From Taurinivorans muris (GTDB lineage Bacteria; Desulfobacterota; Desulfovibrionia; Desulfovibrionales; Desulfovibrionaceae), in contig NZ_CP065938.1 of NCBI RefSeq assembly GCF_025232395.1, positions 868,001 to 932,000 of the forward strand: DNA of 64,000 nucleotides, written 5' to 3'. Of the stretch, positions 29,723-38,638 are shown one piece after another. Positions within the stretch are counted from its first letter, which is position 1; the number at the start of each line of letters is the position of its first letter. The translations under genes were made by a program, and so were the position numbers. The notes under the pieces are model-generated. The model worked only from the letters and a program-made list of their open reading frames with translations, made no database searches and had not been told where the DNA came from.

Positions 29723-31369
29723 TTACATGGTTTCAGGCGCTTCAACACCTAATAAATTCAATCCGTTGCGAAGAACGGTTCCGACAACGCGAAGCAATGC
29801 CAAACGTGCTTTAATCAATTTTTCATCACCGCTTAAAACCGGCACATTTGCATAATAACTATGAAATTTTCCTGCCAACTCCATAAGATAAAAACTAATG
29901 ATATGCACAGCTTTGGCTTTGGCGGCGTCAAGCACGGCATCCTCAAAATGCAAAGCGGAACGGATGAGGGCTGTATCGGCGCTGTCCGTCAATTCCCTGA
30001 TAATATCCAAACTTGTTTCATCGGACAATGAATAGCCGTTTTCAGCACCGCGGCGCAGCAACGTTTTAATACGGGCATGGGCGTACTGCACATAATAAAC
30101 AGGATTTTCAAGATTGCGCTGTTTTACCAAATCCAAATCAAAATCAAGCGGTTGGTCGCTTTTTCTTGAAAGGAACATAAAACGGGCGGCATCGACACCC
30201 ACTTCATCCAACACTTCACGCAGGGTGATAAATTCTCCGGAGCGGGTCGACATTGCGACAGGCTCGCCGGCACGAAGCAAATTCACCAACTGGATAAGAA
30301 TGACAAAAAAATCTTCTTTCGGATTTCTGCCGACCGTTTCGACAGCGGCGGCGACACGAGGCACATACCCATGGTGGTCAGCCCCCCAAACATCGACAAG
30401 TTCCTCGAAACCGCGGTTGAATTTATCGGCATGATAGGCGATATCGGAAGCGAAATATGTCAGAAACCCGTCACTTTTACGCAAAACACGGTCTTTGTCG
30501 TCACCGAAAAGGGTTGATTTGAACCACAAAGCATTGTCTTTTTCATAAACATAACCGCGTTCTTTCAAATCATTGAGCGTTTTTTCGACAGTTCCGTCAT
30601 GAACGAGGCTCGCCTCGGAAAACCAAACTTGATGTTCCACCCTAAAATCATGCAAATCTTGTTTAATGCCGTTTAAAATACTGTTCATCGCATATTCGTA
30701 GCAACGGTTTTCAGCATCTTCATACGTAGGAAGTTTAGGATCTTTCTCAAGCATTTCTTTGGCGATGTCAATAATGTATTCGCCTTTATAATAATCTTCC
30801 GGATAAGTCACCGGCATTTTGCAAAGGTCTTTCATTCTGAGCCAAACGGACAGCCCGAGCAAACGCATTTGCAGACCTGCGTCATTGATATAATATTCCG
30901 TGCTCACGTCGTAGCCTGCAAAACGCAAAATCCTCGCCATGCTGTCGCCCACGGCAGCCCCGCGTCCATGCCCGATATGCAAAGGCCCTGTCGGGTTTGC
31001 GGAAACATATTCAACATTGACCTTTCGTTTGTTTCCGTAAGCAAGCGAGCCGAATTTTTCTTTCAGCCGTTCCATGCGAAGAACCTGTTCATGCCAAAAA
31101 CTTTGTTTGAACGTCACATTGATGAAACCGGGACCGGCAATATCCACTTTTTCAATAAGGCTGTGTTTTTCTAATTCGGCACAAATTTCTTCTGCTATGG
31201 CGCGCGGTGCTTTTTGGCAAATTTTTGCAAGGGTCATAGCGATATTTGTAGCCAAATCACCATGCTTCGCATCTTTTGGAAGTTCGATAACAGCTTTCTC
31301 GGGCCATTCCCAAGATTTTTTCCGAACAATAGTTTCCAATGCCTCTTTTAAAACGTGCATATCTTGCAT
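29723..31369 (-). CDS. argS: Arginyl-tRNA synthetase
   Basis: About 548 residues from ATG 31369, with AAAAGG seven bases upstream; the open frame extends 30 bases further without support. The class I HIGH motif is ANPTGPLHIGHGRG near residue 132, and the KMSK position is degenerate (MSTRSGEFITL), as in many ArgS proteins. The N-terminal Add1 domain and the C-terminal DALR anticodon domain (YVQYAHARIKTLLRR onward) are both present. It charges tRNA-Arg. It heads a same-strand run to ppsA. Confidence 0.95.
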   Translation of the reverse strand: MQDMHVLKEALETIVRKKSWEWPEKAVIELPKDAKHGDLATNIAMTLAKICQKAPRAIAEEICAELEKHSLIEKVDIAGPGFINVTFKQSFWHEQVLRMERLKEKFGSLAYGNKRKVNVEYVSANPTGPLHIGHGRGAAVGDSMARILRFAGYDVSTEYYINDAGLQMRLLGLSVWLRMKDLCKMPVTYPEDYYKGEYIIDIAKEMLEKDPKLPTYEDAENRCYEYAMNSILNGIKQDLHDFRVEHQVWFSEASLVHDGTVEKTLNDLKERGYVYEKDNALWFKSTLFGDDKDRVLRKSDGFLTYFASDIAYHADKFNRGFEELVDVWGADHHGYVPRVAAAVETVGRNPKEDFFVILIQLVNLLRAGEPVAMSTRSGEFITLREVLDEVGVDAARFMFLSRKSDQPLDFDLDLVKQRNLENPVYYVQYAHARIKTLLRRGAENGYSLSDETSLDIIRELTDSADTALIRSALHFEDAVLDAAKAKAVHIISFYLMELAGKFHSYYANVPVLSGDEKLIKARLALLRVVGTVLRNGLNLLGVEAPETM

Positions 31370-31478
31370 AACAGAACCTTTTCTATTGAATTCATTCATA
31401 AAATTTGTTAGTGATAAATTATATAAAAAATACTCTTATTTAGCAAATGAAATTTTTGCTTATTTTTATGGGATAACT

Positions 31479-32210
31479 ATGCTTGATAATCTGATTTTTT
31501 TTAAATTTTGCGGCATAAGAAACGTGCATTGCCTTTTTCAAGGCAAAAATCTTGATCCCCGAAAAAGCTTGGGCAGTATCGCTTTCAACCGAGGAGAAGA
31601 TAATGCCGCCATACGGCAGAACAGAAAATTTTTATTTGAAAAACTTGCCATGCCCGTTTTGGAAGTCCGCCAAATCCATTCCAATATCATGCATTTTTCT
31701 CCTGAGCCGACAGCTTTTTTTGAAGAAGCAAACATCGAGGGCGACGGCATTGCGACAAATCAAAAAAAGCATGCCCTTCTGATAAAAACAGCCGACTGCC
31801 AGCCTATCTTGTTCGCTCATAACAAAGGCGGGCATGTCATGGCGCTTCATGTCGGCTGGCGCGGCAACAGAAATGATTTCATTCTGGAAGCTGTTTCAAA
31901 ATTTTGTGAAAAATACAGACTTAACGCAAAGGATTTACTGGCGGTCCGCGGTCCGAGCCTGGGTCCGAAAGAAGCGCAATTCGTCAATTTCGATACCGAA
32001 TGGGGCGCCACCTATGCCGCATGGTTCAATATTCAGGAACAAACCCTTGACTTATGGGAGCTGACACGCCACCAACTCAGACAGGCGGGACTTTTGCAGG
32101 AAAACATCCATGGTCTTGATTTTTGTACAAAAACAATGCACAAGCAATATTTTTCCCACAGACAGGACAACCAAACAGGACGTCAGGCAAGCCTTATTTG
32201 GTTTGAATGA
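31479..32210 (+). CDS. pgeF: PgeF/YfiH-family purine nucleoside phosphorylase (laccase domain)
   Basis: 243 residues from ATG 31479; the open frame extends far upstream antisense to argS and is not coding there. Catalytic residues of the family are visible: His in EVRQIHSN, Cys in TADCQPILF, and His in ALHVGWRGN. Homologues are copper-independent enzymes that act on adenosine, inosine and similar nucleosides, and the E. coli protein (YfiH/PgeF) also edits peptidoglycan precursors. Divergent from argS; monocistronic by the look of its terminator at 32308. Confidence 0.88.
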   Translation: MLDNLIFFKFCGIRNVHCLFQGKNLDPRKSLGSIAFNRGEDNAAIRQNRKFLFEKLAMPVLEVRQIHSNIMHFSPEPTAFFEEANIEGDGIATNQKKHALLIKTADCQPILFAHNKGGHVMALHVGWRGNRNDFILEAVSKFCEKYRLNAKDLLAVRGPSLGPKEAQFVNFDTEWGATYAAWFNIQEQTLDLWELTRHQLRQAGLLQENIHGLDFCTKTMHKQYFSHRQDNQTGRQASLIWFE

Positions 32211-32232
32211 TTTTTTATAACAAAAAATTTTC

Positions 32233-32250
32233 AAAAAAAAAAAAAAAAAA
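32233..32250 (+). repeat. Run of 18 adenines inside an 8-bp inverted repeat
   Basis: Eighteen consecutive A, flanked by AAATTTTC on the left and GAAAATTT on the right. It sits just after the pgeF stop. Such a run is prone to length change and to assembly error. Confidence 0.85.
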
Positions 32251-32307
32251 TAAATGAAAATTTAAAAAAAGCCCGACCAGCAACTTCGGAAACCTTGCCC
32301 GAAAACA

Positions 32308-32344
32308 AAAAAATAAGCCCGCTTTGAACGCAGGCTTATTTTTT
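32308..32344. terminator. Bidirectional terminator between pgeF and the cytochrome gene
   Basis: AAAAAATAAGCC, 13-nt loop, GGCTTATTTTTT; a 12-bp stem with A and T tracts, between convergent genes. Confidence 0.88.
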
Positions 32345-32365
32345 ATCGGCTCATACCATTATATT

Positions 32366-33202
32366 TTATGGATGGTCTTTAAACATATTGCCGGTTGCTT
32401 CTGTTCCGCTGTGGCAAGGCGCGCAATCCATGACACCCTTTGCCCAGTTGGTTTCCTGTCCCTTGGTTTGGTGGCAGCTGCCGCAGTATTCAACAGAATC
32501 CTGCACCGCAAAAGTGGTCTTGAAATCTTTTCCGAGTTCGATTTTCTTATTGAAAATTTCAACAGCCTTATACACGACATCGGCGGTCAAACGTCCGCAG
32601 CGTTCGTTTCTTTTCTTGTCTGTCGCTTCAATCTTGTTTTCATAGCACCATTTTGAAACGGAAATATGGCAAAGAACGGAACCGGAAATATTAGCCGGAA
32701 TAGCACCCTTTACACCTTGTGCGTTATCTTTTGGATCATAAATCGGCAAATTCGTCGTTTCATACCAGCGGTACAATTCATTCACCATAGGTGTGCGCTC
32801 ATCTCTTCCCCAAAAAAGAGCATAAGCGGCGGCAGCACCGTATAATGCGCCGCAAATCGTGCCCCAGTCTGAAATACCGCCCTTATTCGCTTCAAGCATC
32901 GCAAATGGGAATTGATTGTAAGGTGCGCCGAATTTTTCCCCCAACACCCCGATAATGCCGTAAAACACGCCGTATCCGCAGGCATAGCCTTTATACCAAT
33001 ATCCTTGGTACGCCGCTTCCGCGCATTCGGCAGGGTCGAGTTTATGCGGGGTCCACCCAAACTCGCCGTTCACTTGTTGGAATCGGGTTGCAGGTGTTGC
33101 AGCGTGAACCAATTTGGTGCCGCCGTCCACGATTGAAGTTACCGCCCCGCCGGCGACCAATGCTCCAAAACCTAATAAGCAATCACGTCTACTGATACCC
33201 AT
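32366..33202 (-). CDS. Split-Soret cytochrome c
   Basis: 278 residues from ATG 33202, with GGAGG seven bases upstream. The N-terminus MGISRRDCLLGFGALVAGG is a twin-arginine-like signal, so export to the periplasm is expected after folding or cofactor insertion. Two c-haem motifs lie near the C-terminus (CGSCH and CAPCH). The middle, with Cys-containing YACGYGVFYGIIG and GTICGALYGAAAA, matches the C_GCAxxG_C_C/split-Soret family. The protein from Desulfovibrio desulfuricans ATCC 27774 carries two stacked bis-His haems and an iron-sulfur cluster. Its electron partners are not established. It has its own promoter candidate and stands between two terminators. Confidence 0.88.
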   Translation of the reverse strand: MGISRRDCLLGFGALVAGGAVTSIVDGGTKLVHAATPATRFQQVNGEFGWTPHKLDPAECAEAAYQGYWYKGYACGYGVFYGIIGVLGEKFGAPYNQFPFAMLEANKGGISDWGTICGALYGAAAAYALFWGRDERTPMVNELYRWYETTNLPIYDPKDNAQGVKGAIPANISGSVLCHISVSKWCYENKIEATDKKRNERCGRLTADVVYKAVEIFNKKIELGKDFKTTFAVQDSVEYCGSCHQTKGQETNWAKGVMDCAPCHSGTEATGNMFKDHP

Positions 33203-33259
33203 ATAAACGCCTCCAAAGAAAATTTTCACAAGGTAAAAAAAATACCTAATTATGATTTT

Positions 33260-33288
33260 TCAATATCCCTTTCACAAGCAAAAGTCAA
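33260..33288 (-). promoter_or_regulatory. Candidate promoter of the split-Soret cytochrome gene
   Basis: On the minus strand TTGACT, 17-nt spacer, TATTGA (weak -10). It would give a leader of ~50 bases. Confidence 0.35.
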
Positions 33289-33382
33289 GATACTATGAAC
33301 ATTTTTTTGCATACTCCTTAAACTTGCTCCTGCCCCGCTGTAATCATTGCAATATTTATTATTTATTTCACAATAAACGGAA

Positions 33383-33407
33383 CAAAAAAGGACGGCGCCG
33401 CCGTCCT
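33383..33407 (-). terminator. nadB terminator
   Basis: On the minus strand AGGACGGC, loop GGC, GCCGTCCT followed by TTTTT, about 30 bases after the nadB stop. Confidence 0.85.
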
Positions 33408-33433
33408 CATAAAAATACAAAACGCGGCGAAAA

Positions 33434-35014
33434 TCATTCGGCCCTGTGATGGCAGCCCAAGCTGTTCTTATTCCTAAGAGCCGCCTGCGTGATAAGATAC
33501 GCCGTATTGCAGCCGTGAAACAAACGGACAAGAGCGGGAGAAAGAGGCGTGTGTCTATAAAAATCGTGCAAATGGCTCGACAGGTCACGAAGTTCCCCGA
33601 ACGCCCTGCGCAAACGGCTTTCCGTCCGCATGATGCCTACATAGTTCCACATGATATGGCGTATGCTCGCCCAATCCTGGGCGATGAGAGCAGGGTCGTC
33701 ATTATGCTCGTTTCCGGTATTTTCCCAGTCGGTAATGGAAGCGAAAACCCGTTCATCGATACAATCGCGCCTGGTGAGGTTTTCGGCTATATCCTTGCCT
33801 GCGCTGTATCCCCAAAGCAGCGCTTCAAGCAAAGATGTGCTTGCAAGCCTGTTCGCCCCATGAATGCCCGTGCAGCTGCATTCTCCGACAGCATAAAGAT
33901 TTCCAAGCGTCGTCCTGCCATTCAAATCGACTAAAATTCCTCCGCAAAAATAATGGGCGGCAGGAACAACAGGAATAAAATCCTTACGCATGTCAACGCC
34001 GATATTCATGCAGCTTTGGAACACTGTCGGAAAACGTTTTGTCACATCACATTTTATGCGGGTCGCGTCTAAAAAAACATGCTGGGAACCTGTCATGAGC
34101 ATTTCCGTAGCAATGGCTTGAGAAACAATATCCCGCGGAGCAAGACTTTTGCGTTCATCATATTTTTGCATAAATTCCTTGCCCTCAAGGTCGACAAGCA
34201 CCCCGCCCTCCCCGCGGACGGCTTCCGTGATTAACGGATGTTTTTTGCTTTTATGATACAACGCAGTGGGGTGAAACTGCACAAATTCCATATTGGCAAG
34301 CCGAACCCCTGCGCGCTGCGCCATGGAAATTCCGGAACCGACAGCCCAGTCGCTGTTGGTCGAATGAAGAAAAACGTTCCCCACCCCGCCGGTAGCCAAA
34401 ATGGTGAACGTGGCCAAATGCTGGTCGACCTGTTCCGTATCCTCATTATACGCATAAACACCGACACATTGGTTTTGCAGCTGATAGCGATACATGTCCA
34501 AATGGGAATGGTGATCGGTCGTGATAAGGTCGACAGCCGAACATTTATAACGGACATTGATATTCCGGTGTTCCAAAATCGCTTTGTGTATCGCTTCAAT
34601 AATGGAGCGCCCCGTATAGTCGGCGCAATGCAGTATGCGGGGAGCGGAATGCCCGCCCTCCAAGGTTAAATCCCAATCCGCGACAGTTCCGCTGCGGACA
34701 TTGAAAGGCACATGCAGACGGTCTATCAGAATTTCCTGCACGGCGTCACCGCCATGGTCCGCAAGAAAACGCACCGCTTTGACAAAATTATAATTATGCC
34801 CCGCATTGAGCATATCTTTTTCCAAGGCATAAAATTCTTCCGGATTGTCATGCACATAAACGATACCGCCCTGCGCAAGTTCCGAGTTGCCGCCGTCCAA
34901 GGTTTCAGTCGGGCAAATCATGCTGACTTGAACGCCTTTATCTGCCAAAGTCAATGCAGCGGCACACGCACCTAAGCCGCTTCCGACAACTAAAACATCC
35001 GAACGGTAATACAT
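33434..35014 (-). CDS. nadB: L-aspartate oxidase NadB
   Basis: 526 residues. The FAD-binding N-terminus is VVGSGLGACAAALTLADKG, with GNSELAQGGIVY and the active-site region RLANMEFVQFHPTALY typical of the fumarate reductase/aspartate oxidase family, and a helical C-terminal domain (RLRRAFGELRDL). It oxidises aspartate to iminoaspartate, which NadA condenses with dihydroxyacetone phosphate to quinolinate. In anaerobes fumarate serves as electron acceptor. It is the third gene of the nadC-nadA-nadB operon. Confidence 0.94.
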   Translation of the reverse strand: MYYRSDVLVVGSGLGACAAALTLADKGVQVSMICPTETLDGGNSELAQGGIVYVHDNPEEFYALEKDMLNAGHNYNFVKAVRFLADHGGDAVQEILIDRLHVPFNVRSGTVADWDLTLEGGHSAPRILHCADYTGRSIIEAIHKAILEHRNINVRYKCSAVDLITTDHHSHLDMYRYQLQNQCVGVYAYNEDTEQVDQHLATFTILATGGVGNVFLHSTNSDWAVGSGISMAQRAGVRLANMEFVQFHPTALYHKSKKHPLITEAVRGEGGVLVDLEGKEFMQKYDERKSLAPRDIVSQAIATEMLMTGSQHVFLDATRIKCDVTKRFPTVFQSCMNIGVDMRKDFIPVVPAAHYFCGGILVDLNGRTTLGNLYAVGECSCTGIHGANRLASTSLLEALLWGYSAGKDIAENLTRRDCIDERVFASITDWENTGNEHNDDPALIAQDWASIRHIMWNYVGIMRTESRLRRAFGELRDLSSHLHDFYRHTPLSPALVRLFHGCNTAYLITQAALRNKNSLGCHHRAE

Positions 35015-35037
35015 ACTTTATACCTCAATCCATATTC

Positions 35038-36090
35038 TTATTTCGCACAATGATTAAGCATACGAACAAGAGATTCTTTTGCGTCTTCAACCATAGAGCC
35101 GTCAATCTCGACAGGACAAGCCTTATTGGCGGCGATATCTTCCAAAGTCTTATAAAGCAGCCCTTCGGTGATTTTTGCCATATCAGGGCAAAACGCCTCG
35201 GCAAACAAAGGTATCACCGTAACGCCGCGTTTTTCATGAACACGGGCCAAACGGTTGACAAGGTTCGCTTCCGTGCCGATAATGAGCACATCGCCTTTTC
35301 GGGCTTTTTCCGCAACATCGATCAAATACGAAGTTGAGCCTGCCCCGTCGCACTTCTCAACAATTTCTTGCGGACATTCGGGATGAACATAAATTTTCGC
35401 CTGCGGATATTTTTGACGCATGAACGCGATATGTTCCTCTTTAAAAAATTCGTGAATAGGGCAGCAGCCGTCCCAAAAAATAAGCTCCGCCCTGTCAATG
35501 GCGTCATAATCCAAATTTCCGCCGTTGTTGCGGACATCCAAAGTATGGCGTTTGTCCTGAGCAATACCGAGCATGTTCCCGACATTATTGCCTAAATTCC
35601 TATCGGGCAAAAAGAGGACGCTCTCCCCTTGCCCGTATGCCCATTCAAGCATTTTTTTGGCGTTGGAGGAAGTGCAGACAGCTCCGCCATGCTTGCCCAC
35701 GATAGCTTTTACAGCCAAGGATGTGTTGACATACGCCAAAGGCACGATTTTTTTTCCATGGGCTGAAATTTTTTCTATGACAACATCCAAAGCTTGTGCC
35801 GGCACCATTTCAGCCATGAGGCAGGAAGCGCCCATATCGGGCAGATAGACCTTCTGTTCCGGTTTCGCCAAAAGCTTTGCGGATTCCGCCATGAAATGCA
35901 CACCGCAAAAAACGATATGCTCCGCGTCAATTCCGTCCATCATTTGGGCAAGCTGCAGGGAATCACCTGCCAAATCAACGTGCCGCATAATTTCATCCTG
36001 TTGATAATGATGTCCCATAATCACAAGCGACGGACCGAATTTCTGTTTCAATGCTTCTATTTTATCAGCATAAAGAGATAACGTTTTCAT
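35038..36090 (-). CDS. nadA: Quinolinate synthase NadA
   Basis: 350 residues. NadA holds a 4Fe-4S cluster on three cysteines; conserved Cys are seen in FCGVHFMAESAKLL, VCTSSNAKKM/DGCCPIHEFF, and HPECPQEIV. The N-terminal GHHYQQDEIMRHVDLAGDSLQLA is typical. It forms quinolinate from iminoaspartate and DHAP in the cytoplasm; the cluster is oxygen-sensitive, in keeping with an anaerobe. It lies 14 bases after nadC and 23 before nadB. Confidence 0.95.
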   Translation of the reverse strand: MKTLSLYADKIEALKQKFGPSLVIMGHHYQQDEIMRHVDLAGDSLQLAQMMDGIDAEHIVFCGVHFMAESAKLLAKPEQKVYLPDMGASCLMAEMVPAQALDVVIEKISAHGKKIVPLAYVNTSLAVKAIVGKHGGAVCTSSNAKKMLEWAYGQGESVLFLPDRNLGNNVGNMLGIAQDKRHTLDVRNNGGNLDYDAIDRAELIFWDGCCPIHEFFKEEHIAFMRQKYPQAKIYVHPECPQEIVEKCDGAGSTSYLIDVAEKARKGDVLIIGTEANLVNRLARVHEKRGVTVIPLFAEAFCPDMAKITEGLLYKTLEDIAANKACPVEIDGSMVEDAKESLVRMLNHCAK

Positions 36091-36104
36091 TTTCTCTCCA
36101 TAAA

Positions 36105-37007
36105 TTATTTTAAACGGTTAACACGTAAGCTGAAATCCGCGATAGGCGCAGAATGGGTGATACTGCCGACAGAAATAAAATCCGCAGGACGTTCCTTGCT
36201 TGACAGAGCCAAAGAACGGATAGTTTTCAAGTTCACCCCGCCGCTGATTTCCGCCTCGATATTTTCGGGAATAAGCGGCAAGTTTTCGGAAAGCGCCGCA
36301 ATATCCATATTGTCAAGCAAAATTCTTTGCGGCACAACACGCACAGCTTCCAAAACTTCGGCTTTGTCACGGCATTCCACAATGATAGGAGGGCAATTTG
36401 CTCCGTATTCGCGGCGAAGTTTTTCCACGGCCTGCGTTATCGAGCCTGCCGCATCCACATGGTTATTTTTTATCATGAGCATATCCTCCAAAGACATGCG
36501 GTGATTTTCAGCCCCTGCCGCGCGCACGGCATATTTATCCAAATACCTGTGCCCCGGAAGCGTTTTACGGGTATCCAGCAATCTTACCCCCGTCCCTTCC
36601 AATTCTTTCAAATACAACTTCGTACTGTTTGCGATACCGCTTAACCTTGTGATGAAATTCAAGATAATACGTTCCGCTTTTAAAAGCAAAGCCGTATGCA
36701 TTTCAAATTCCGCGGCAATTTCATTGTCTTTTAAATATGAGCCCTCCGCCGCTTTCAAAGCATAGAGCTTTTCCGGTTCGCGTATGCCAAGTTCTTCCAA
36801 TATGGCGGGAATTAAAACCAAACCGACAACAAAGGTGTCCTGACGGGCGATAAGTTTTCCATAAGCCATGTCATGGCTGTCAAAAATACCGTTGGAAGTT
36901 AAATCCTGTCCGTCCTCGTCAAGCGCCAATCTGATAATTCTTCTGACAAAATCGGTCTGTTTCCGCCCAAAAATTTTATTTAACCGCTCTGACACCGCAA
37001 ACTCCAT
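36105..37007 (-). CDS. nadC: Nicotinate-nucleotide pyrophosphorylase NadC
   Basis: 300 residues. Quinolinate phosphoribosyltransferase signature segments are LLDTRKTLPGHRYLDKYAVRAAGAENHRMSLEDMLMIKNNH and, in the C-terminal barrel, AEISGGVNLKTIRSLA with ISVGSITHSAPIADFSL. It converts quinolinate and PRPP to nicotinate mononucleotide. It is the first gene of the nad operon. No strong ribosome-binding site precedes the ATG, but the N-terminus fits the family. Its ~80-base leader contains an inverted repeat (separate entry). Confidence 0.94.
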   Translation of the reverse strand: MEFAVSERLNKIFGRKQTDFVRRIIRLALDEDGQDLTSNGIFDSHDMAYGKLIARQDTFVVGLVLIPAILEELGIREPEKLYALKAAEGSYLKDNEIAAEFEMHTALLLKAERIILNFITRLSGIANSTKLYLKELEGTGVRLLDTRKTLPGHRYLDKYAVRAAGAENHRMSLEDMLMIKNNHVDAAGSITQAVEKLRREYGANCPPIIVECRDKAEVLEAVRVVPQRILLDNMDIAALSENLPLIPENIEAEISGGVNLKTIRSLALSSKERPADFISVGSITHSAPIADFSLRVNRLK

Positions 37008-37041
37008 AAAAAATCATTTCCAAAATTCAAACTTGCCCCAA

Positions 37042-37064
37042 TTTTGTTTTAGTGATAAACAAAA
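37042..37064. promoter_or_regulatory. Inverted repeat in the nadC leader
   Basis: TTTTGTTT and AAACAAAA with 7 bases between, lying between the candidate promoter and the nadC start. Possible operator; no known NAD-repressor motif was recognised. Confidence 0.3.
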
Positions 37065-37092
37065 ACACACTTGCATATGATATTGGTTATTT

Positions 37093-37121
37093 AAAATACG
37101 GCGTTTTAGTTTTAGCGTCAA
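37093..37121 (-). promoter_or_regulatory. Candidate nad operon promoter
   Basis: On the minus strand TTGACG, 17-nt spacer, TATTTT, with the start ~80 bases before nadC. Confidence 0.4.
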
Positions 37122-37154
37122 GTAATTCCTTTTTTGTCTTGTAAGGAGGTATGT

Positions 37155-38630
37155 ATGCCACAAAATAATGAAAATCGCGTATTGAATGCACATAGTTCCG
37201 AGCAGGCAGAAAATCGAATTTTAAACCAAGACAAAGAAACCGAAAAAGAAAAGCAAGAAGAAACGCAAACCATTTCCGAACAAGAACAAGACAACGTTTC
37301 CTATCTCGACGAAGACGGAAAAATTGTCGATTTTGATCCCTGCAATCCCGAATATCTGGATAACGACCTCGTTCACCCTGCCGACCGTGCGGAGCTTATG
37401 GAATCGCTCCCCCTTGAAAAACAGCTTTGCATGATCACCCACATGGACACGGAAGACGCGGCGGAAGCCCTTGCGGAACTTGACGAAAGCCATGCAAAGG
37501 ACGTTATTGAAAATTTGGACGCGGAAGACGCCGCCCGTATTCTTTCCGCCATGGACCCCGATGACGCCGTCGACGTTCTGGACGAAGTGGACGAAGATCA
37601 CCGCGATGTCCTTTTGAACAACCTCACCCCCGAAGACGCCATGGAACTGAGGGCGCTGCTGACCTTTGACCCGGACACGGCGGCAGGGGTAATGAACACG
37701 GAGATCATCACGGTCCCCTCCGACATCAATGTAGACCAAGCAATCCAGCATATACGCATTGAACTGGAAGACAAGGATATGCCTTATTATGTTTATGTCG
37801 TCGACCATTTGGATAAGCTTATCGGAATCATTTCATTGCGCGAACTTATGCTTTCAAAACAGCACACGCCCATGCGGGATTTGCTTTCCGACAAAAAAGA
37901 CGTTATCACCGTGCAGTTCGACACCGATAAATCGGAAGTTGCGAAAATACTTTCACACTATAACTTCCTCGCTTTGCCTGTTGTGGACCGGGAGGGGCAC
38001 TTGATGGGCGCGGTAACCCACGATGACGTTATTGATATCATCCAGGACGACGCCAGCTCCGATTTGCTCGGTATGATGGGCGCAGGTCAGGATGAAGACA
38101 TCAACACCCCATGGTATGAATCCGTCAAAATCCGCTTGCCGTGGCTTTTTATCAATATGCTCAATTCCTCAATCTCCGCATATATCGTTTATTTATTTGA
38201 AGGAACTATCGCCCAAATGGCTTTTTTGGCTGTTCTCATGCCCATGGTGGCAAATCAGGCGGGAAATACGGGGCAGCAAGCCCTTGCCGTCATGATCAGG
38301 CAGCTTGCGACGGAAAAATTCGACAATAAAAAATCTTGGAACGCGGTTTTTCGTGAGGGAAAGATCGGTTTTGCCACGGGATTTATTGTTTCTTTCATTG
38401 CCATTTGCGTTGTTTCTTTAATCAGCAATAATGTATTTTTAGGCGCGGTTATGGGCTGTTCCCTTTTATTGGATATGTTTTTAGGCGCCATTGCAGGCGG
38501 TTCCATTCCCCTTATTTTACGGGCTTTAGGTCGTGACCCCGCACAAGCTTCAAGCATTTTCCTAACCGCCCTCACAGACGGAGCCGGATTTTTCATTTTT
38601 CTGAGCTTCGCAACCCTGCTTCTTTTATAA
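37155..38630 (+). CDS. mgtE: Magnesium transporter MgtE
   Basis: About 491 residues from ATG 37155, which has AAGGAGG five bases upstream; the frame opens 21 bases earlier without support. After a Glu/Gln-rich ~50-residue tail comes the superhelical N domain with acidic repeats (EDAAEALAELDE, EDAARILSAMDP). Then come two CBS domains (TAAGVMNTEIITVP and MRDLLSDKKDVITV) and five transmembrane helices including the pore segment PMVANQAGNTGQQALAVMIR. MgtE is a Mg2+-gated Mg2+ channel of the inner membrane. The ~70-base leader is too short for an M-box riboswitch. It is followed 8 bases later by a DUF368 gene. Confidence 0.93.
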   Translation: MPQNNENRVLNAHSSEQAENRILNQDKETEKEKQEETQTISEQEQDNVSYLDEDGKIVDFDPCNPEYLDNDLVHPADRAELMESLPLEKQLCMITHMDTEDAAEALAELDESHAKDVIENLDAEDAARILSAMDPDDAVDVLDEVDEDHRDVLLNNLTPEDAMELRALLTFDPDTAAGVMNTEIITVPSDINVDQAIQHIRIELEDKDMPYYVYVVDHLDKLIGIISLRELMLSKQHTPMRDLLSDKKDVITVQFDTDKSEVAKILSHYNFLALPVVDREGHLMGAVTHDDVIDIIQDDASSDLLGMMGAGQDEDINTPWYESVKIRLPWLFINMLNSSISAYIVYLFEGTIAQMAFLAVLMPMVANQAGNTGQQALAVMIRQLATEKFDNKKSWNAVFREGKIGFATGFIVSFIAICVVSLISNNVFLGAVMGCSLLLDMFLGAIAGGSIPLILRALGRDPAQASSIFLTALTDGAGFFIFLSFATLLLL

Positions 38631-38638
38631 GGATACCG

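Noticed and set aside
31074-31478. N-terminal extension of pgeF
   Set aside because: Antisense to argS; the family N-terminus begins at 31479.
37080-37154. M-box (Mg) riboswitch before mgtE
   Set aside because: The leader is about 70 bases and has no suitable structure.
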